Numbered from the stretch's first letter, positions 19,616 through 29,145 are shown. The stretch: DNA of 64,000 nucleotides from Yersinia frederiksenii ATCC 33641 (GCF_000754805.1 NZ_KN150731.1:2405886-2469885), one strand, 5' to 3'. Numbers and translations: made by a program. The notes: generated by a model not told the origin, from the sequence alone.

Positions 19616-21028
19616 ATGTCGATATTCAAAACACGTATAGGAAGAATGCTACTCATCCTATTTATTGGGATAGGTATCTGGTTTAGTCCGGTACCGGAAT
19701 CTGTCGATCCGCGCGCCTGGCACCTCATGGCGGTCTTTGCGGCGACGGTTATTGGCCTGATCCTATCGCCATATCCACTGGGTGCAATGGCCATATTCAG
19801 CCTGACGGTAGTGGCAGCAACCGGCCTGTTGAGCATCAAAGAAGTGTTAGTCGGCTTCGCTGACCCCACAATCTGGATGATCGCGTGTGCCTTCTTTATC
19901 TCACGCGGGTTTATCAAAACGGGTTTCGGTCGCCGAGTCGGCTATCTATTTATCCGTAAACTTGGCCATAGTTCACTAGGCCTGGCTTATGGTTTAGTGC
20001 TGACTGATTTACTGTTTGCCCCCGCCATGCCATCTACATCAGCACGTTGTGGTGGCATCATCACCCCATTGTTCCGTTCAATATCTGAAGCTTATGAGTC
20101 AACACCCGACCGAGGAACCGAGCGTAAAATCGGGGCTTTTCTGGTGCAATGTATCTTCCAGTGCAACGCCATTACCTGCGCAATGTTCCTGACCTCGATG
20201 GCCGGTAACCCAATGATTGCCAAGCTGGCCGGTGAGATGGGCATTACTATTACCTGGACCAGTTGGGCAATGGCCGCCATTGTTCCCGGTTTAATTTCTT
20301 TGGCGGTAATCCCGCTGCTGTTGTACCGCTTCTATCCACCGGAATTAAAGAAAACACCGGAGATGCGCGCACTGGCAATCGTAAAATTAAAAGAAATGGG
20401 GCCGATGAGCCGCAATGAGTGGATCGTATTATCCGTCTTCATCGGGCTGGTGACCTTATGGGTGTGCGGTTCAGCGCTGAATATTGATGCCACCATGACC
20501 GCTTTTATTGGCTTGGCCATCTTGTTATTAAGCGGCGCACTGGTGTGGGATGATGTGATTGCCGAGAAAGAAGCATGGCACACGGTGATTTGGTTTGCGG
20601 TGCTCCTCACTCTAGCTAGTCAACTGAATAAATTGGGCTTTATTAGCTGGTTTGGATCATCGATTGCCGGTTCAGTACAGGGCATGAACTGGATACCGAT
20701 GATGGGTATTTTGCTGCTGGCGTACTATTACAGCCACTATATGATGGCCAGCGCCATTGCCCATATCAGCGCTATGTATGCAATTTTTGTATCTATTGCT
20801 ATCGCCGCAGGTGCTCCACCAATGCTGACAGTATTGGTCTTTGGTATGTTCAGTAACTTGTATATGGCAACCACCCATTATTCTGGCGGCCCAGCGCCAA
20901 TTCTGTTCGGTTGTAATTTTATTCCGCTGGCAACCTGGTGGAAAATCGGCTTCTTAATCAGTCTGGTCGTCATCCCTATCTGGTTGATTATTGGTAGTGC
21001 CTGGTGGAAAGTACTGGGCTTTTGGTAA
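19616..21028 (+). CDS. DASS-family (SLC13-type) anion:sodium or anion exchange transporter
   Basis: 470-residue integral membrane protein with about 12 hydrophobic segments. It resembles the enterobacterial CitT/TtdT/YbhI group that moves di- and tricarboxylates. The two substrate-site regions are visible: APAMPSTSARCGG (about 138-150), and NLYMATTHYSGGPAPILFG (about 418-436). Substrate cannot be read from the sequence; a dicarboxylate such as succinate, malate or tartrate is the best guess. It is monocistronic, with its own terminator. Confidence 0.82.
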   Translation: MSIFKTRIGRMLLILFIGIGIWFSPVPESVDPRAWHLMAVFAATVIGLILSPYPLGAMAIFSLTVVAATGLLSIKEVLVGFADPTIWMIACAFFISRGFIKTGFGRRVGYLFIRKLGHSSLGLAYGLVLTDLLFAPAMPSTSARCGGIITPLFRSISEAYESTPDRGTERKIGAFLVQCIFQCNAITCAMFLTSMAGNPMIAKLAGEMGITITWTSWAMAAIVPGLISLAVIPLLLYRFYPPELKKTPEMRALAIVKLKEMGPMSRNEWIVLSVFIGLVTLWVCGSALNIDATMTAFIGLAILLLSGALVWDDVIAEKEAWHTVIWFAVLLTLASQLNKLGFISWFGSSIAGSVQGMNWIPMMGILLLAYYYSHYMMASAIAHISAMYAIFVSIAIAAGAPPMLTVLVFGMFSNLYMATTHYSGGPAPILFGCNFIPLATWWKIGFLISLVVIPIWLIIGSAWWKVLGFW

Positions 21029-21055
21029 TCCGCTAGCAGAGAGAAGAGTAAAAAT

Positions 21056-21090
21056 ACCGCGCTGCTATCGTGGCGCGGTGTTGATTTTTT
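21056..21090 (+). terminator. Terminator after the DASS transporter
   Basis: ACCGCGC/GCGCGGT stem with a 10-nt loop, followed by GTTGATTTTTTC. Confidence 0.8.
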
Positions 21091-21109
21091 CTTTCATTAA
21101 CTCCGGTTA

Positions 21110-21118
21110 TGGTATAAT
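21110..21118 (+). promoter_or_regulatory. Extended -10 promoter for lpxP
   Basis: TGGTATAAT gives a perfect TATAAT with the TGn extension and no good -35. Transcription would start near 21125, leaving a leader of about 198 nt before the lpxP ATG. Confidence 0.6.
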
Positions 21119-21322
21119 GCAACGAAAGCTAGCCTCGCTTATCGATCACCCACCTTTTGTGACCATTCACTACGCGACCCCCGCTTTTAATGTAAATATT
21201 GCGTCAATTGTCGTTTCTACGAAAACGATAATCGACCAACGGTGTCTGAAGATATGTATCGCTATCGAGTTATTTCCATATGCGTTACAGGCTCGCACTT
21301 AACGCATAACGATAGAGTTCAT

Positions 21323-22243
21323 ATGATAAAGCCGCAGAAGTTCCATATTTCCCTACTTCACCCGCGCTATTGGCTAACTTGGTTTGGTCTTGGTGTCTTG
21401 TTTCTGCTAGTCCAACTGCCCTACCCGGTACTAAACAAATTGGGGATTTGGCTTGGGCGCACCTCAATGCGTTTTCTCAAACGTCGTGTTTCTATCGCCC
21501 GACGTAATCTGGAACTTTGCTTCCCAGATATGGACAAAAATACCCTTGAGCGCACTATCGTTGGTAATTTTGAATCCCTGGGCATGGGGTTGCTGGAAAC
21601 CGGCATGGCATGGTTCTGGCCGGATGCACGAGTCAAACGCTGGTTTACAGTCTCCGGTTTGAATAACCTGAAAAAGGCACAAGAAGGCAACCGCGGTGTC
21701 TTGGTGATTGGCGTGCATTTTATGTCGCTGGAACTGGGTGGCCGCGTGATGGGTCAATGTCAGCCGATGATGGCAATGTACCGCCCACACAATAATAAAG
21801 TGATGGAGTTGGTACAGACGTGGGGCCGCATGCGATCCAATAAAGCAATGCTAGACCGCAAAGACCTCCGTGGCATGGTACAAGCCTTGAAAAAAGGTGA
21901 AGCGGTATGGTTCGCTCCGGATCAAGATTACGGCCCACGAGGCAGCGTTTTTGCGCCACTGTTTGCGGTTAATCAAGCCGCCACCACCAGCGGCACCTTT
22001 ATGTTGGCGCGCTTGGCGAAACCGGCATTACTGCCATTAGTATTACTGCGCAAAACAGATGGCAGCGGTTATGACCTGCTGATTCAACCGGCGTTAGAAG
22101 ATTATCCAATCGACGATGAAATAGCCGCCGCCCGTTATATGAATAAAGTGATTGAAAAAGAGATCATGCGAGCACCAGAGCAATATCTTTGGTTACATCG
22201 CCGCTTCAAAACTCGTCCTGCGGGTGAGCCGTCACTCTATTAA
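21323..22243 (+). CDS. lpxP: Palmitoleoyl acyltransferase LpxP (lipid A, cold-type)
   Basis: Adds palmitoleate to Kdo2-lipid IVA at low temperature, in place of the laurate added by LpxL, keeping the outer membrane fluid. 306 residues, same length as E. coli LpxP, with an N-terminal membrane anchor (about 20-40) and the acyltransferase motif HFMSLE (HX4D/E type), plus the family stretches WFAPDQDYG and IMRAPEQYLW. The ATG of MIKPQKFH was chosen because it gives the family N-terminus HPRYWLTWFGLG at the right place; a GTG 81 nt upstream is possible but not conserved. The ribosome binding site is weak, in keeping with post-transcriptional control through the long leader. Confidence 0.93.
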   Translation: MIKPQKFHISLLHPRYWLTWFGLGVLFLLVQLPYPVLNKLGIWLGRTSMRFLKRRVSIARRNLELCFPDMDKNTLERTIVGNFESLGMGLLETGMAWFWPDARVKRWFTVSGLNNLKKAQEGNRGVLVIGVHFMSLELGGRVMGQCQPMMAMYRPHNNKVMELVQTWGRMRSNKAMLDRKDLRGMVQALKKGEAVWFAPDQDYGPRGSVFAPLFAVNQAATTSGTFMLARLAKPALLPLVLLRKTDGSGYDLLIQPALEDYPIDDEIAAARYMNKVIEKEIMRAPEQYLWLHRRFKTRPAGEPSLY

Positions 22244-22256
22244 GTAGAAAGCATGA

Positions 22257-22287
22257 TAAAAACCCGGTCTATGCCGGGTTTTTTTAT
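22257..22287. terminator. Bidirectional terminator between lpxP and pqaA
   Basis: AAAAACCCGG..CCGGGTTTTTTT: A-run, GC stem and T-run work on both strands for the two convergent genes. Confidence 0.9.
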
Positions 22288-22314
22288 ACCCTAAATCCGC
22301 CCGGTATAACTTTC

Positions 22315-23841
22315 CTATGACGACATATTCATCTCCACAGCACTCGGCGTATTTTCTATGGCAATGGGCTTACGCCCCGGCAAGGTTTTGCATGCAGCCC
22401 CAATGGTCGGTGGTGCGGTGCTGGGATAACTCTCTTTCGGTAAGACATAAACCGGCGTCGTGGCAACAAAACCATCATCAAATGTCGCTTCAATAAAAGT
22501 GGCTTGCCAACCGGTGGTTGGTGCAGTGAGCGCCACCTCAATGGTCTTCTCCGGGGTTATTGCCAAAGGAAATTCGGTATATCGCACACCACAGGCATAG
22601 CGAAAATCACGGGCATCAGGATTTACCGCAACCCATAGCACGGCTTTCTCTGGTGCCTCGGACAACTGCACCGTCAATGTTTGTATCTTATCTTTCATCC
22701 CAATACTGGCATTGATTTGCGGCATTGACGTGGATTGGTGCAGGCGTTTAACAAAGGTAATCAGCGACTGCTCGCTGAAAGCAGTAATGCCATAGTGACT
22801 GGAATTAGGTGCCACCCGCAGTACTTTGACGCCGGGTAATTTGTCATAATAAAAATCTGTATTATCAGGCACGTAAAAATCATCACCACTGGCATTGATA
22901 ATGTATTTCGGAATACTGAGCCGAGCCTGATACTCCGTGTCCAAATACTGTAAGGGATCGATAATCTGCATCAGTTTAGTAAAACCGGGTGTCTCCAGTT
23001 TTTTATCAATTTCGTCCTGATAATAGGGGGCAAAGGCTATTGGCCAGTTACCACCGTAAGATTGATACATATGTTCTAACCCAATGCGGGTATTCAGAAG
23101 ATCAATAACAAAGGGCGCAATCGCACTCACACGTGAGTCAGTAATGGCCGTAAGCCAGGTTGTCCAGCCGCGTTTGGATAACCCGGTGACAACAAAACTG
23201 TCTAAAGATTTTTCCGGTAAAGCGTGCTGTACCATGGTCATGACCTGAGAAACCGCCGCAGTCATGGGTATATGCAATGGTAATGTAGAACGCTCTTCTG
23301 GTGCCGCCATAAATAAGCTCCAACTCCGGGCAACACTGTAATCCTCCTTCCGTGGCGTACCATCTTGTTGATATTCAAGATACTGATTGGGAATAGTGCT
23401 AATCGCTATCACCGGGGTATTGGTTGAGCGGGCAATATTTTGCAATGTTTCGATGGAAAAATCCGTCGGGCCAGAGGCTGGAACTGTCTCAGTTCCATGA
23501 TTGATACCATTATTAATGACCACCAGCCCTTGCGTCGAAGTGCTCCCCTCAGGGATAAAGACTTCTACTTCATGCTGCCAGGCTGCGGGAGAAACTAAAT
23601 CCTCAGGTGTCCAGTATTGAGAAGTTAATTGATAGCGACGCCATTCCAGCCCAGGCAGATTCTCTTGGCTCAATAAATTGTAGATAAGTGGCTTGGTTGC
23701 CAATTGATCTTTATAGCAAGATAAAACATGAGAAAAATCCGTATCGCTGCATTTTGTTGATTCAACATCCGCTTGTGCCAGGCAACTATTGCTAAGCAAC
23801 CACGGCAATCCAAATATCAAGACCGTTAAATAATGAAGCAT
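22315..23841 (-). CDS. pqaA: PhoPQ-activated pathogenicity-related protein PqaA
   Basis: 508-residue exported protein of the PhoPQ-activated pathogenicity-related family, first known from Salmonella as PhoP-regulated and linked to antimicrobial-peptide resistance. It has an N-terminal signal peptide ending near LAQA (about residue 23), an alpha/beta-hydrolase fold with the nucleophile elbow TGLSKRGW (S222), a candidate acidic residue in NASGDDFY, and a histidine in NSSHYG. The substrate is unknown. Adjacent and convergent to lpxP, another envelope-modification gene. A palindrome upstream (23864-23881) is not a proper PhoP direct repeat. Confidence 0.9.
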   Translation of the reverse strand: MLHYLTVLIFGLPWLLSNSCLAQADVESTKCSDTDFSHVLSCYKDQLATKPLIYNLLSQENLPGLEWRRYQLTSQYWTPEDLVSPAAWQHEVEVFIPEGSTSTQGLVVINNGINHGTETVPASGPTDFSIETLQNIARSTNTPVIAISTIPNQYLEYQQDGTPRKEDYSVARSWSLFMAAPEERSTLPLHIPMTAAVSQVMTMVQHALPEKSLDSFVVTGLSKRGWTTWLTAITDSRVSAIAPFVIDLLNTRIGLEHMYQSYGGNWPIAFAPYYQDEIDKKLETPGFTKLMQIIDPLQYLDTEYQARLSIPKYIINASGDDFYVPDNTDFYYDKLPGVKVLRVAPNSSHYGITAFSEQSLITFVKRLHQSTSMPQINASIGMKDKIQTLTVQLSEAPEKAVLWVAVNPDARDFRYACGVRYTEFPLAITPEKTIEVALTAPTTGWQATFIEATFDDGFVATTPVYVLPKESYPSTAPPTIGAACKTLPGRKPIAIENTPSAVEMNMSS

Positions 23842-24032
23842 AATCCCTATCCTTTTATCTAATGTGTTTAGCCGAAAACACTCCCAAAGGAATTAGATAA
23901 CGGATTCGCGATGTAAAAAATCCGAATTTCACCTGTATATGCCGCTTTTTATGTTATTCGATTGACCCAACACAGGCGGTAAACCCCTGTTAAAGCCCTC
24001 ACTGCAGACACGCTAAGAAAATAAGAATTTTC

Positions 24033-24079
24033 TGCACTAAAAAGCATCAATACCCCCTCAAATGCGCCATTAAAGTGCA
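24033..24079 (+). promoter_or_regulatory. Two NtrC-like enhancer sites upstream of aapJ
   Basis: Two 17-bp sites resemble the NtrC consensus TGCACCA-N3-TGGTGCA: TGCACTAAAAAGCATCA (24033-24049) and TGCGCCATTAAAGTGCA (24063-24079). Their centres are 30 bp apart and about 110-140 bp before the predicted start, the same placing as the enhancer sites of E. coli glnA. Confidence 0.65.
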
Positions 24080-24153
24080 TCTCACCCTGTCGGAATTTAC
24101 CTACAAAGAGTTAACTCTGAGTAATGACTAAGATGATCAATGAAATGCAACTC

Positions 24154-24169
24154 TGGCATCCCATTTGCT
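24154..24169 (+). promoter_or_regulatory. Sigma-54 promoter of aapJQMP
   Basis: TGGCAT-CCCAT-TTGCT matches the -24/-12 consensus TGGCAC-N5-TTGCW with one change and has the invariant GG and GC. The start would be near 24180, about 85 nt before aapJ. Confidence 0.8.
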
Positions 24170-24266
24170 AATACCAAACTGGCTACACGCCAACAGACAG
24201 CGACGGTGCATCACTCGTGCGCCACAAAATTAAAATAGGCTCGACTTTGCCTCACAGGACGCTTTC

Positions 24267-25292
24267 ATGAAGAAAATAATGATTTCAACGCTGGTTGCTG
24301 CCGCCTCATTAGTGGCATTAGCGGGTCAAGCCCATGCGGGCACTACTTTGGATGCGGTGAAGAAAAAAGGTTTTGTGCAATGTGGTATCAGTGATGGGTT
24401 ACCGGGCTTCTCTTATGCAGATGCTAGTGGCAAATTCTCAGGTCTTGATGTTGACGTCTGTCGTGGTGTAGCAGCCGCCATTTTCGGTGATGCAGAAAAA
24501 GTAAAATACACTCCGCTGACAGCGAAAGAGCGTTTCACCGCCCTGCAATCTGGTGAAGTGGATATTCTGTCGCGCAACACCACCTGGACCTCATCTCGTG
24601 ATGCGGGCATGGGCATGTTGTTTACTGGTGTGAACTATTATGACGGTATCGGCTTCCTGACCCACAATAAAGCTGGGCTGAAAAGTGCTAAAGAGTTGGA
24701 TGGTGCCACTGTTTGTATTCAAGCCGGTACCGACACTGAGTTAAACGTTGCTGACTACTTTAAAGCCAACAAAATGCAATACACCCCAGTCACCTTTGAC
24801 CGTTCCGATGAAAGTGCCAAAGCGCTGGACTCCGGCCGCTGTGACACATTGGCTTCCGACCAATCCCAGTTGTACGCATTACGTATTAAGTTAGGTAAAC
24901 CAGACGAATTTATCGTCTTACCCGAAGTTATCTCTAAAGAACCACTGGGGCCGGTGGTGCGTCGTGGCGATGAAGACTGGTTTGCTATCGTTCGCTGGAC
25001 ACTCTTTGCCATGCTGAATGCCGAAGAAATGGGGGTAACGTCGAAAAACGTCGAAGCTCTGGCGGCCAAACCAAGCACACCGGATATGGCGCATCTGCTA
25101 GGTCAAGAAGGTAACTACGGCAAAGATTTGAAAGTTCCTAACGATTGGGTAGTTAAAATCGTCAAACAAGTGGGTAACTACGGCGAAAGCTTCGACCGTA
25201 ACGTCGGTATGGGTAGTGAGCTGAAAATCAAACGCGGCCAAAATGCGCTGTGGAACAAAGGTGGCCTCCAATACGCACCTCCGGTTCGCTGA
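24267..25292 (+). CDS. aapJ: Amino-acid ABC transporter substrate-binding protein AapJ/YhdW
   Basis: Periplasmic binding protein of a general L-amino-acid ABC importer. 341 residues with a signal peptide cleaved after AGQAHA (about residue 24) and a type II periplasmic-binding fold (VQCGISDGLPGFSYAD; later ARTT-like SRNTTWTSSRDA). The family is AapJ/BztA of alphaproteobacteria and YhdW of E. coli, where yhdWXYZ also lies downstream of fis. First gene of a four-gene operon behind a sigma-54 promoter, so nitrogen limitation is the expected inducer. Confidence 0.92.
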   Translation: MKKIMISTLVAAASLVALAGQAHAGTTLDAVKKKGFVQCGISDGLPGFSYADASGKFSGLDVDVCRGVAAAIFGDAEKVKYTPLTAKERFTALQSGEVDILSRNTTWTSSRDAGMGMLFTGVNYYDGIGFLTHNKAGLKSAKELDGATVCIQAGTDTELNVADYFKANKMQYTPVTFDRSDESAKALDSGRCDTLASDQSQLYALRIKLGKPDEFIVLPEVISKEPLGPVVRRGDEDWFAIVRWTLFAMLNAEEMGVTSKNVEALAAKPSTPDMAHLLGQEGNYGKDLKVPNDWVVKIVKQVGNYGESFDRNVGMGSELKIKRGQNALWNKGGLQYAPPVR

Positions 25293-25355
25293 TTACAGAC
25301 GACTTTCCGGCAGGCTAACCCTGCCGGATGAACTATCCAGACCGAGGCCCACACT

Positions 25356-26534
25356 ATGTCACAACGCCCAACCGTTAAAGGTGCCTTTTCGCTGACCAAT
25401 CCAGCGGTACGTGCCTGGCTGTATCAAATTATTGCACTCTTGATACTGATCGGATGCGGTGCGTACCTAATCCATAATACGTTGACTAACCTCTCAACCC
25501 GGGGCATCACCTCCGGTTTTGCCTTCCTGCATAACAGTGCCGGTTTTGGCATTGTTCAGCACCTTATTGACTACCAACAGGGCGATACCTATGGCCGGGT
25601 ATTTCTGGTGGGGTTACTCAACACCTTGTTAGTGTCAGTCTTATGTATTTTCTTTGCCTCAATATTGGGTTTCTTTCTCGGATTGGCACGTTTGTCAGAT
25701 AACTGGTTATTACGCAAACTGTCGACCATCTATATCGAGACATTCCGTAATATTCCGCCGCTGCTGCAAATATTCTTTTGGTATTTTGCAGTATTACGCA
25801 ATTTACCGGGGCCAAGACAGAGTCTGGATGCCTTCGGGGTAGCTTTCCTGAGCAACCGCGGCTTGTATCTACCGTCGCCTGAATTTGCTGCTGGTTTTTT
25901 TCCAGCACTATTAGCCGTGCTGCTAGCCGCTGCTTTCATCATTGCATTAGCTCGCTATAACCATTTTCGCCAGTTACATACCGGGAAATTCCACCGTTCC
26001 TGGCCTATGGGTTTACTGTTATTAATCGTCCTGCCAGCATTGGCTCACTTGCTGTATGGCCCGGCGCTGCACTGGGATCTCCCGCAACTTAAAGGATTTA
26101 ATTTTAAAGGCGGATTGGTGCTCATTCCTGAACTGGCCGCCTTAACACTGGCGTTGTCGGTTTATACCTCAACCTTTATTGCCGAAGTCATTCGCTCTGG
26201 CATTCAGTCAGTCCCTCATGGTCAACACGAAGCTGCACGCTCACTGGCGCTGCCCAATACGGTCACCTTACGTCAGGTCATTCTGCCACAAGCGTTGCGG
26301 GTCATCATTCCGCCACTGACTAGCCAATATTTGAATATCGTCAAAAACTCCTCACTGGCGGCAGCAATCGGCTACCCGGATATGGTGTCGCTGTTTGCCG
26401 GGACAGTGCTGAACCAAACCGGTCAGGCGATAGAAACCATTGCCATCACCATGTCGGTCTATTTGGTTATCAGTTTGTCGATTTCATTTTTAATGAATCT
26501 CTACAACCGGCGTATTGCGCTGGTAGAGCGCTAA
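25356..26534 (+). CDS. aapQ: Amino-acid ABC transporter permease AapQ/YhdX
   Basis: 392-residue inner-membrane permease of the His/Glu/Gln/Arg type. It is longer than typical permeases because of a large insertion between membrane segments (about 125-240), as in AapQ/BztB. The binding-protein-dependent EAA loop is visible at HEAARSLALPNTVTLRQVILPQALR (about 290-314; position of the contact with the ATPase). Partner of AapM. Confidence 0.92.
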   Translation: MSQRPTVKGAFSLTNPAVRAWLYQIIALLILIGCGAYLIHNTLTNLSTRGITSGFAFLHNSAGFGIVQHLIDYQQGDTYGRVFLVGLLNTLLVSVLCIFFASILGFFLGLARLSDNWLLRKLSTIYIETFRNIPPLLQIFFWYFAVLRNLPGPRQSLDAFGVAFLSNRGLYLPSPEFAAGFFPALLAVLLAAAFIIALARYNHFRQLHTGKFHRSWPMGLLLLIVLPALAHLLYGPALHWDLPQLKGFNFKGGLVLIPELAALTLALSVYTSTFIAEVIRSGIQSVPHGQHEAARSLALPNTVTLRQVILPQALRVIIPPLTSQYLNIVKNSSLAAAIGYPDMVSLFAGTVLNQTGQAIETIAITMSVYLVISLSISFLMNLYNRRIALVER

Positions 26535-26543
26535 GGGAAGCGA

Positions 26544-27653
26544 ATGACGATGATATTAAGCCGCGAACCACCCAGCACTGTGCGGCCAGGCAATCCGTTG
26601 AGTCGGGTAGTATTTTGGGCCAGAAAAAACCTCTTTTCCAGTTGGACTAACAGTCTGCTGACCCTCTTATGCCTATGGCTGATGTGGCAATTAATCCCAC
26701 CGTTGCTGAATTGGGCCATTTTTAATGCCAACTGGCGAGGGACAACACGCACGGATTGCACACGCGAAGGAGCCTGTTGGGTCTTTATTCATGCGCGCTT
26801 TGGCCAGTTTATGTATGGCCTTTATCCCATCGACCAGCGCTGGCGTATCAATACCACTTTAATCATTGGTTTGCTCACGTTGATACCCCTGCTTTGGCGC
26901 GCTATGCCACGTCGTGGTCGCTATCTGGCAGGATGGATGGTGACCTATCCATTATTCGTGTGGATGATGTTATATGGCGGTTTCTTCGGGTTGAGCCTGG
27001 TTGAAACCCGTCAATGGGGTGGGCTGACCCTGACCCTGATCATCGCCGCCGTTGGTATTGCGGGGGCATTGCCGCTCGGTATCTTGTTGGCACTGGCGCG
27101 GCGTTCCAGCATGCCAGTGGTACGTATTTTGTCTGTGGTATTTATTGAGTTCTGGCGTGGGGTGCCGTTAATCACCGTGCTGTTTATGTCCTCGGTCATG
27201 TTGCCGCTATTTATGACGGAAGGCACCAGTATCGACAAGCTAATTCGCGCCTTGGTGGGAGTGGTGTTGTTCCAATCCGCCTATGTGGCAGAAGTGGTGC
27301 GCGGCGGGCTACAGGCTTTGCCCAAAGGCCAGACTGAAGCCGCCGAGTCACTAGGGCTGGGCTACTGGAAAACGCAAGGGCTGGTTATCCTGCCACAGGC
27401 CCTGAAAATGGTCATCCCAGGGCTAGTAAACACTATTATTGCCCTGTTTAAAGACACCAGTTTGGTGATCATCATTGGTTTATTTGATCTGTTCAGCAGC
27501 GTGCAACAGGCCACCGTCGACCCAGCATGGCTGGGGATGTCGACTGAAGGCTATGTTTTTGCCGCCGCAGTTTACTGGATTTTCTGTTTCAGCATGTCGC
27601 GCTATAGCCAGCATCTGGAAAAGCGCTTTCACACCGGACGTTCCACACATTGA
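26544..27653 (+). CDS. aapM: Amino-acid ABC transporter permease AapM/YhdY
   Basis: 369-residue second permease subunit, with an extended N-terminal part containing several hydrophobic segments and a C-terminal transporter core. The EAA loop is at [26 protein letters not shown] (about 270-295). The ATG has AAGGGAAG directly upstream; a second ATG two codons later is also possible. Starts 9 nt after the aapQ stop. Confidence 0.92.
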   Translation: MTMILSREPPSTVRPGNPLSRVVFWARKNLFSSWTNSLLTLLCLWLMWQLIPPLLNWAIFNANWRGTTRTDCTREGACWVFIHARFGQFMYGLYPIDQRWRINTTLIIGLLTLIPLLWRAMPRRGRYLAGWMVTYPLFVWMMLYGGFFGLSLVETRQWGGLTLTLIIAAVGIAGALPLGILLALARRSSMPVVRILSVVFIEFWRGVPLITVLFMSSVMLPLFMTEGTSIDKLIRALVGVVLFQSAYVAEVVRGGLQALPKGQTEAAESLGLGYWKTQGLVILPQALKMVIPGLVNTIIALFKDTSLVIIIGLFDLFSSVQQATVDPAWLGMSTEGYVFAAAVYWIFCFSMSRYSQHLEKRFHTGRSTH

Positions 27654-27661
27654 GGCCAAAC

Positions 27662-28423
27662 ATGAGCGACAATCAGCCAACCCAAGGCGATAACATGATG
27701 ATTACGCTGGAAAACGTCAATAAGTGGTACGGGCAGTTCCACGTATTGAAAGATATCAATTTACATGTCCGCCCCGGCGAACGCATCGTGCTCTGTGGCC
27801 CTTCTGGCTCTGGAAAATCCACTACTATCCGCTGCATCAATCATTTGGAAGAACATCAGCAAGGGAAAATAATGGTCGATGGCATCGAGCTTAATGATGA
27901 CTTACGTAATATCGAACGCGTGCGCACGGAGGTTGGCATGGTATTCCAACATTTCAATCTATTCCCGCACTTAACCGTCATACAGAACTGCACTTTAGCT
28001 CCAAGCTGGGTTCGCAAAATGCCCAAGAAAGAAGCCGATGAGTTGGCAATGCATTACTTGGAGCGGGTGCGAATTGCCGAGCATGCGCATAAGTTCCCCG
28101 GCCAGCTTTCCGGTGGGCAGCAGCAGCGGGTGGCCATTGCCCGTTCGCTGTGTATGAAGCCAAAAATTATGTTGTTTGACGAGCCCACTTCAGCCTTGGA
28201 CCCTGAGATGGTCAAAGAAGTGCTGGATACCATGATAAGTCTGGCGCATGAGGGAATGACGATGCTGTGCGTCACCCACGAAATGGGTTTTGCCCGCACC
28301 GTTGCAGATCGGGTTATTTTTATGGACCGCGGGGAAATTGTTGAACAAGCGCCGCCCGCTGAATTCTTCTCTCATCCAAAATCTGAGCGCACCCAAGCAT
28401 TTCTGGCACAAGTTATTCATTAG
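27662..28423 (+). CDS. aapP: Amino-acid ABC transporter ATP-binding protein AapP/YhdZ
   Basis: 253-residue ATPase that powers the AapQM channel. Walker [10 protein letters not shown], signature LSGGQQQR, Walker [14 protein letters not shown], and the switch histidine in CVTHEMGF are all intact. The ATG of MSDNQPTQ has GAGG 6 nt upstream; the in-frame TTG 12 nt earlier overlaps that site. Last gene of the operon, followed by a clear terminator. Confidence 0.95.
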   Translation: MSDNQPTQGDNMMITLENVNKWYGQFHVLKDINLHVRPGERIVLCGPSGSGKSTTIRCINHLEEHQQGKIMVDGIELNDDLRNIERVRTEVGMVFQHFNLFPHLTVIQNCTLAPSWVRKMPKKEADELAMHYLERVRIAEHAHKFPGQLSGGQQQRVAIARSLCMKPKIMLFDEPTSALDPEMVKEVLDTMISLAHEGMTMLCVTHEMGFARTVADRVIFMDRGEIVEQAPPAEFFSHPKSERTQAFLAQVIH

Positions 28424-28474
28424 CAAAGAATTAGACGATATTCATTACGTTGGGCGTTTTCATTGAGTATTTAC

Positions 28475-28500
28475 GGGTGAGGTTCCCTCACCCTTTTTTA
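28475..28500 (+). terminator. Terminator of aapJQMP
   Basis: GGGTGAGG, loop TTC, CCTCACCC, then TTTTTTA. Confidence 0.92.
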
Positions 28501-28532
28501 TATTCTTCAAATTTAACCCACTGAAATTTATT

Positions 28533-28927
28533 TCAGTCCATATCGTTCGCAATATCATCAAACAAAATTCGGTCATGAGAAATATGTGACTCTGGACATA
28601 AAAAGACAAATTCAACATCCGTCTTTGCAGTAAGTTGATGCACTGTATTAGGATATATACAAAATACAGTACCTTTAGAGAACTTATCGATAGCTTATTT
28701 TTTAACGTTCCGGCAATAACATCAGCGGTCCAAATAGCGCCTTCACCAGAGATAATAATATACCACTCTTCACCTTTAACATGGCTGTGACAACCGACTC
28801 GCTTCCCCTGTTTAACGCGAGTTCCATAGGCTCGCAAGCCATTCTTCTTAAACATCTCTGTAAATGCTATACCAACCATATTATCTTCTATAGCATTATT
28901 GCTATTAAATTCTGAGAAATTTATCAT
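28533..28927 (-). pseudogene. Cupin-domain protein, frameshifted
   Basis: The first ~77 codons encode a small cupin with the metal-binding motif around GCHSHVKGEEWYIIISGEG, then the reading frame is lost. In the next frame the protein resumes as AIDKFSKGTVFCIYPNTVHQ and runs to a stop at 28533-28535 with the second cupin motif (P-N-T-VHQL) intact, giving ~131 residues in all. The frames differ by one base (total 395 nt), and the switch lies near the A-rich run at about 28692-28705. An in-frame TAA just upstream of the second part means a single A-run slip does not restore it; a net two-base insertion would. Start supported by AAGGATAT before the ATG. Function unknown. AT-rich, unlike the neighbours. 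Confidence 0.8.
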
Positions 28928-29145
28928 GCTACATATCCTTGTAGTAAATAGAGCAAATAATGCTCTAGACGACAGAGATTAATGTTTATTTAATGAATAA
29001 ACAACCTTTGAACAAACAAGGCAATTCATAGAAAATAAAACACAATGAATTAACTAATGATTTATATTACCAATGAAAATAACATAATTATTACCACTGT
29101 GTTTTTTAAATACCAAACTATTAAACTTCAAAAGAGATAGACATA
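28928..29145. promoter_or_regulatory. AT-rich divergent region between cupin and PAS remnants
   Basis: 218 bp, very AT-rich, must carry the divergent promoters of the two broken genes. No clear individual site recognised. Confidence 0.35.

Noticed and set aside
23864..23881. Possible PhoP box upstream of pqaA
   Set aside because: It is an inverted repeat GTGTTT..AAACAC, whereas PhoP binds a direct repeat of (T/G)GTTTA.
28533..28927. Programmed frameshift in the cupin gene
   Set aside because: A stop codon in the downstream frame sits directly before the resumed coding sequence and no stimulatory structure is obvious; a plain mutation or sequencing error is simpler.
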